Assembly (NCBI GenBank): GCA_013398615.1
Contig: VZSR01000055.1
Location: 3,524,883 to 3,588,882, forward strand
From: Brachypodius melanocephalos
Lineage: Eukaryota; Chordata; Aves; Passeriformes; Pycnonotidae
Direction: 5' to 3'
DNA: 64,000 nt
The translations under genes were made by a program, and so were the position numbers. How positions within the stretch are numbered: position 1 is the first letter of the stretch; the number at the start of each line of letters is the position of its first letter. Below are positions 62,697-64,000 of the stretch, one piece after another. Below the pieces are notes generated by a model that did no database searches, had not been told where the DNA came from, and saw only the letters and a program-made list of their open reading frames with translations.

Positions 62697-62868
62697 GCGA
62701 GGAAGGGAGCGCGGAAGCGCTTCCTATTTTGCTGCCGCGGGACCCTCCTGCGCTTTATGCACCTCCGGCCCGCCCGCAGCGGGATCTGGGGCGCGGGGGC
62801 GCAGCCGCCACGGTGAGCCGAGATTAGGCCGCTCGGAAGGGCGAGGAGCGGCCCTGCAGCGTTGGCTC

Positions 62869-62900
62869 CGTGAGGGGGAACGCTACGTGAGGGGGAACGC
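62869..62900 (+). repeat. 15-bp direct repeat between the tRNA genes
   Basis: CGTGAGGGGGAACGC at 62869-62883 and again at 62886-62900, separated by TA. Confidence 0.9.
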
Positions 62901-63069
62901 GGAGATCTGCCTGGGAAAAATGGGAGTAGCGACGCCCGGTGCGAAACGAAAAGGAGCGGCTGGTTCTCGGTGAGTTCGTAACGATTTTTTTTTTTTCTGC
63001 ACTAAAAAGGAAAGAGTGGGTGTCGTTGTCAGATCCGTCCGTTGTCAGCCTCCCCTGCTGCGGAGAATG

Positions 63070-63083
63070 AAAAAAAATAAAAA
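63070..63083 (-). terminator. RNA polymerase III terminator of tRNA-Pro(AGG)
   Basis: On the minus strand, four bases after the tRNA 3' end, comes TTTTT, then A, then an eight-T run. Confidence 0.9.
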
Positions 63084-63087
63084 CCTT

Positions 63088-63159
63088 GGGCTCGTCCGGG
63101 ATTTGAACCCGGGACCTCTCGCACCCTAAGCGAGAATCATACCCCTAGACCAACGAGCC
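63088..63159 (-). tRNA. tRNA-Pro (anticodon AGG)
   Basis: Reading from 63159 down, it has the same 72-nt cloverleaf as the plus-strand copy except for one base. The anticodon loop is TTAGGGT, so the anticodon is AGG, normally modified to IGG and reading CCU/CCC/CCA. Acceptor, D, anticodon and T stems are fully paired, box B is intact, there is no intron, and the discriminator is C. The two genes converge, 391 bp apart. Confidence 0.97.
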
Positions 63160-63890
63160 TCCATGAAAGGTGGTCTCTCTGCCCTACTCAGGAACAGCAT
63201 TTGTCCGCGCAGCCTCTGCCCGGGACAGCTCCGGCCTGTCCCGATTCCCGCGGTGTTCCCGGTTCCTGAGGGGCTCCTGAGGGAGACAGGCGCTTCTCTG
63301 TAGCTGCTGGCGCTCCCCGGGTTCCTGGCGGGCACCGCGGCACCCGTGCCTCCCTGTGGGTGCCAAAGTTGCTCGTACGCGGCGAGCCATGGACCGCGGC
63401 AGCCCGGCCACAAACTCCAGCGCGGTGAGGGGAAATTCGTGGTTTGTTTTCATCATTTCACACTGTACCACAGCCGAGTAGAGGCGACCTTACTTTCCTA
63501 ACTCACAAGATGATGATTTTTTTGCAGACCTGCTTAAATAGAGAGTCTTAAATAGAGAGTCTTGGAACGCTGATGTTGGCCAGGGTGGAGGTCAGTGTTA
63601 CCTTGGCTTCTGCCTCTGTACAGTAACAGTCTCTAAAGGAATTTAGTCAAATATATTCCAAGAACCTGGGGAAAAGGTAGGAGGGAGAGATGGGAAGACA
63701 AATTGCTTCCATTTTATGTGCTTTCTTATTATCAAGGTTATCAGGAAGACCCATGACTGATATTGTTCCTTAGCATCCATTCAGCACTGCAATAGCTCAT
63801 CATTCCCGTCCTTTTCCATCCTAAGTTTTCCTGAGAACACTTATCCCTGCATGGTGGGTGAGCCAAGACATTCTTCTCAATCAAATTATG
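63160..63890. other. Intergenic DNA right of the tRNA pair
   Basis: GC-rich to about 63430, then ordinary AT-balanced DNA. A 14-bp tandem duplication (TTAAATAGAGAGTC, twice) lies at 63534-63561. No exon of the neighbour expected in mammals (MPZL1) could be recognised. Confidence 0.6.
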
Positions 63891-63904
63891 GAAAAAGCCA
63901 AGTT

Positions 63905-64000
63905 ATGGAGGGCAAGACTGAGAGGGGATCTTGTCAGTATGTATAAATACCTTAAAGGTGGGTGGCAAGAGGATGGTGCCAGGCTCTTTTCAGTGGTGCC
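63905..64000 (+). mobile_element. CR1 LINE fragment, cut by the window edge
   Basis: GAGGGCAAGACTGAGAGGGG, TATGTATAAATACCTTAAAG, then GAGGATGGTGCCAGGCTCTT and TTCAGTGGTGCC form the characteristic CR1 stretch at the end of ORF2. Sense is plus, and it continues beyond 64000. The left boundary is approximate. Confidence 0.85.

Noticed and set aside
63160..64000. Possible first exon of the expected right-hand neighbour MPZL1
   Set aside because: No signal-peptide or Ig-domain start could be recognised; only tRNA flank, a short duplication and CR1 are seen.
1..64000. CRISPR arrays, bacterial operons, phage or plasmid modules
   Set aside because: None present; the sequence is plainly vertebrate nuclear DNA with introns, CR1 elements and Pol III tRNA genes.

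Overview
This is a window of vertebrate nuclear DNA, almost certainly from a bird. It has split genes with GT/AG introns, long AT-rich introns and intergenic stretches, three small CpG-rich islands, 5'-truncated CR1 LINE fragments of the avian type and one avian LTR-like fragment. No bacterial, plasmid or viral genome organisation is present, and no CRISPR array was seen. I cannot name the species.

Layout from left to right. (1) 1-9056: the 5' end of CD247 (T-cell receptor zeta/CD3 zeta) on the minus strand. Only coding exon 1 (8999-9056, signal peptide) is inside; 1-8998 is the start of its long first intron. (2) 9057-17559: CD247 promoter area, then intergenic DNA with a strong 65-nt hairpin (12555-12619), short duplications and an LTR fragment. 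(3) 17560-23378: complete CREG1 on the minus strand, with four exons, 193 aa and a stop codon split by the last intron. (4) 23379-24660: CREG1 CpG/CCAAT-rich promoter, a CR1 fragment and an 11-bp tandem repeat. (5) 24660-31200: intergenic. (6) 31413-about 61665: complete RCSD1 (CapZIP) on the plus strand. It has a six-base coding first exon, a 21-kb first intron, five further coding exons, 388 aa and a probable 3'UTR intron. (7) 61960-63160: GC-rich island with a CTCF-like motif and two convergent proline tRNA genes (CGG on plus, AGG on minus) differing at one base. (8) 63160-64000: intergenic, running into another CR1 fragment cut by the window edge.

The order CD247 - CREG1 - RCSD1 - tRNA-Pro pair matches, as I remember it, human 1q24.2, so this is an ancient syntenic block rather than a functional operon. 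The genes do unrelated jobs: an immune receptor signalling chain, a secreted/lysosomal glycoprotein, a capping-protein-binding actin regulator, and translation. The exon joins of CREG1 and RCSD1 were worked out base by base, and reading frames are maintained across every join. The most interesting unexplained items are two miRNA-like or MITE-like hairpins (12555-12619 and 48555-48627), the CCAAT array beside CREG1, and an in-frame 84-bp tandem duplication in RCSD1.
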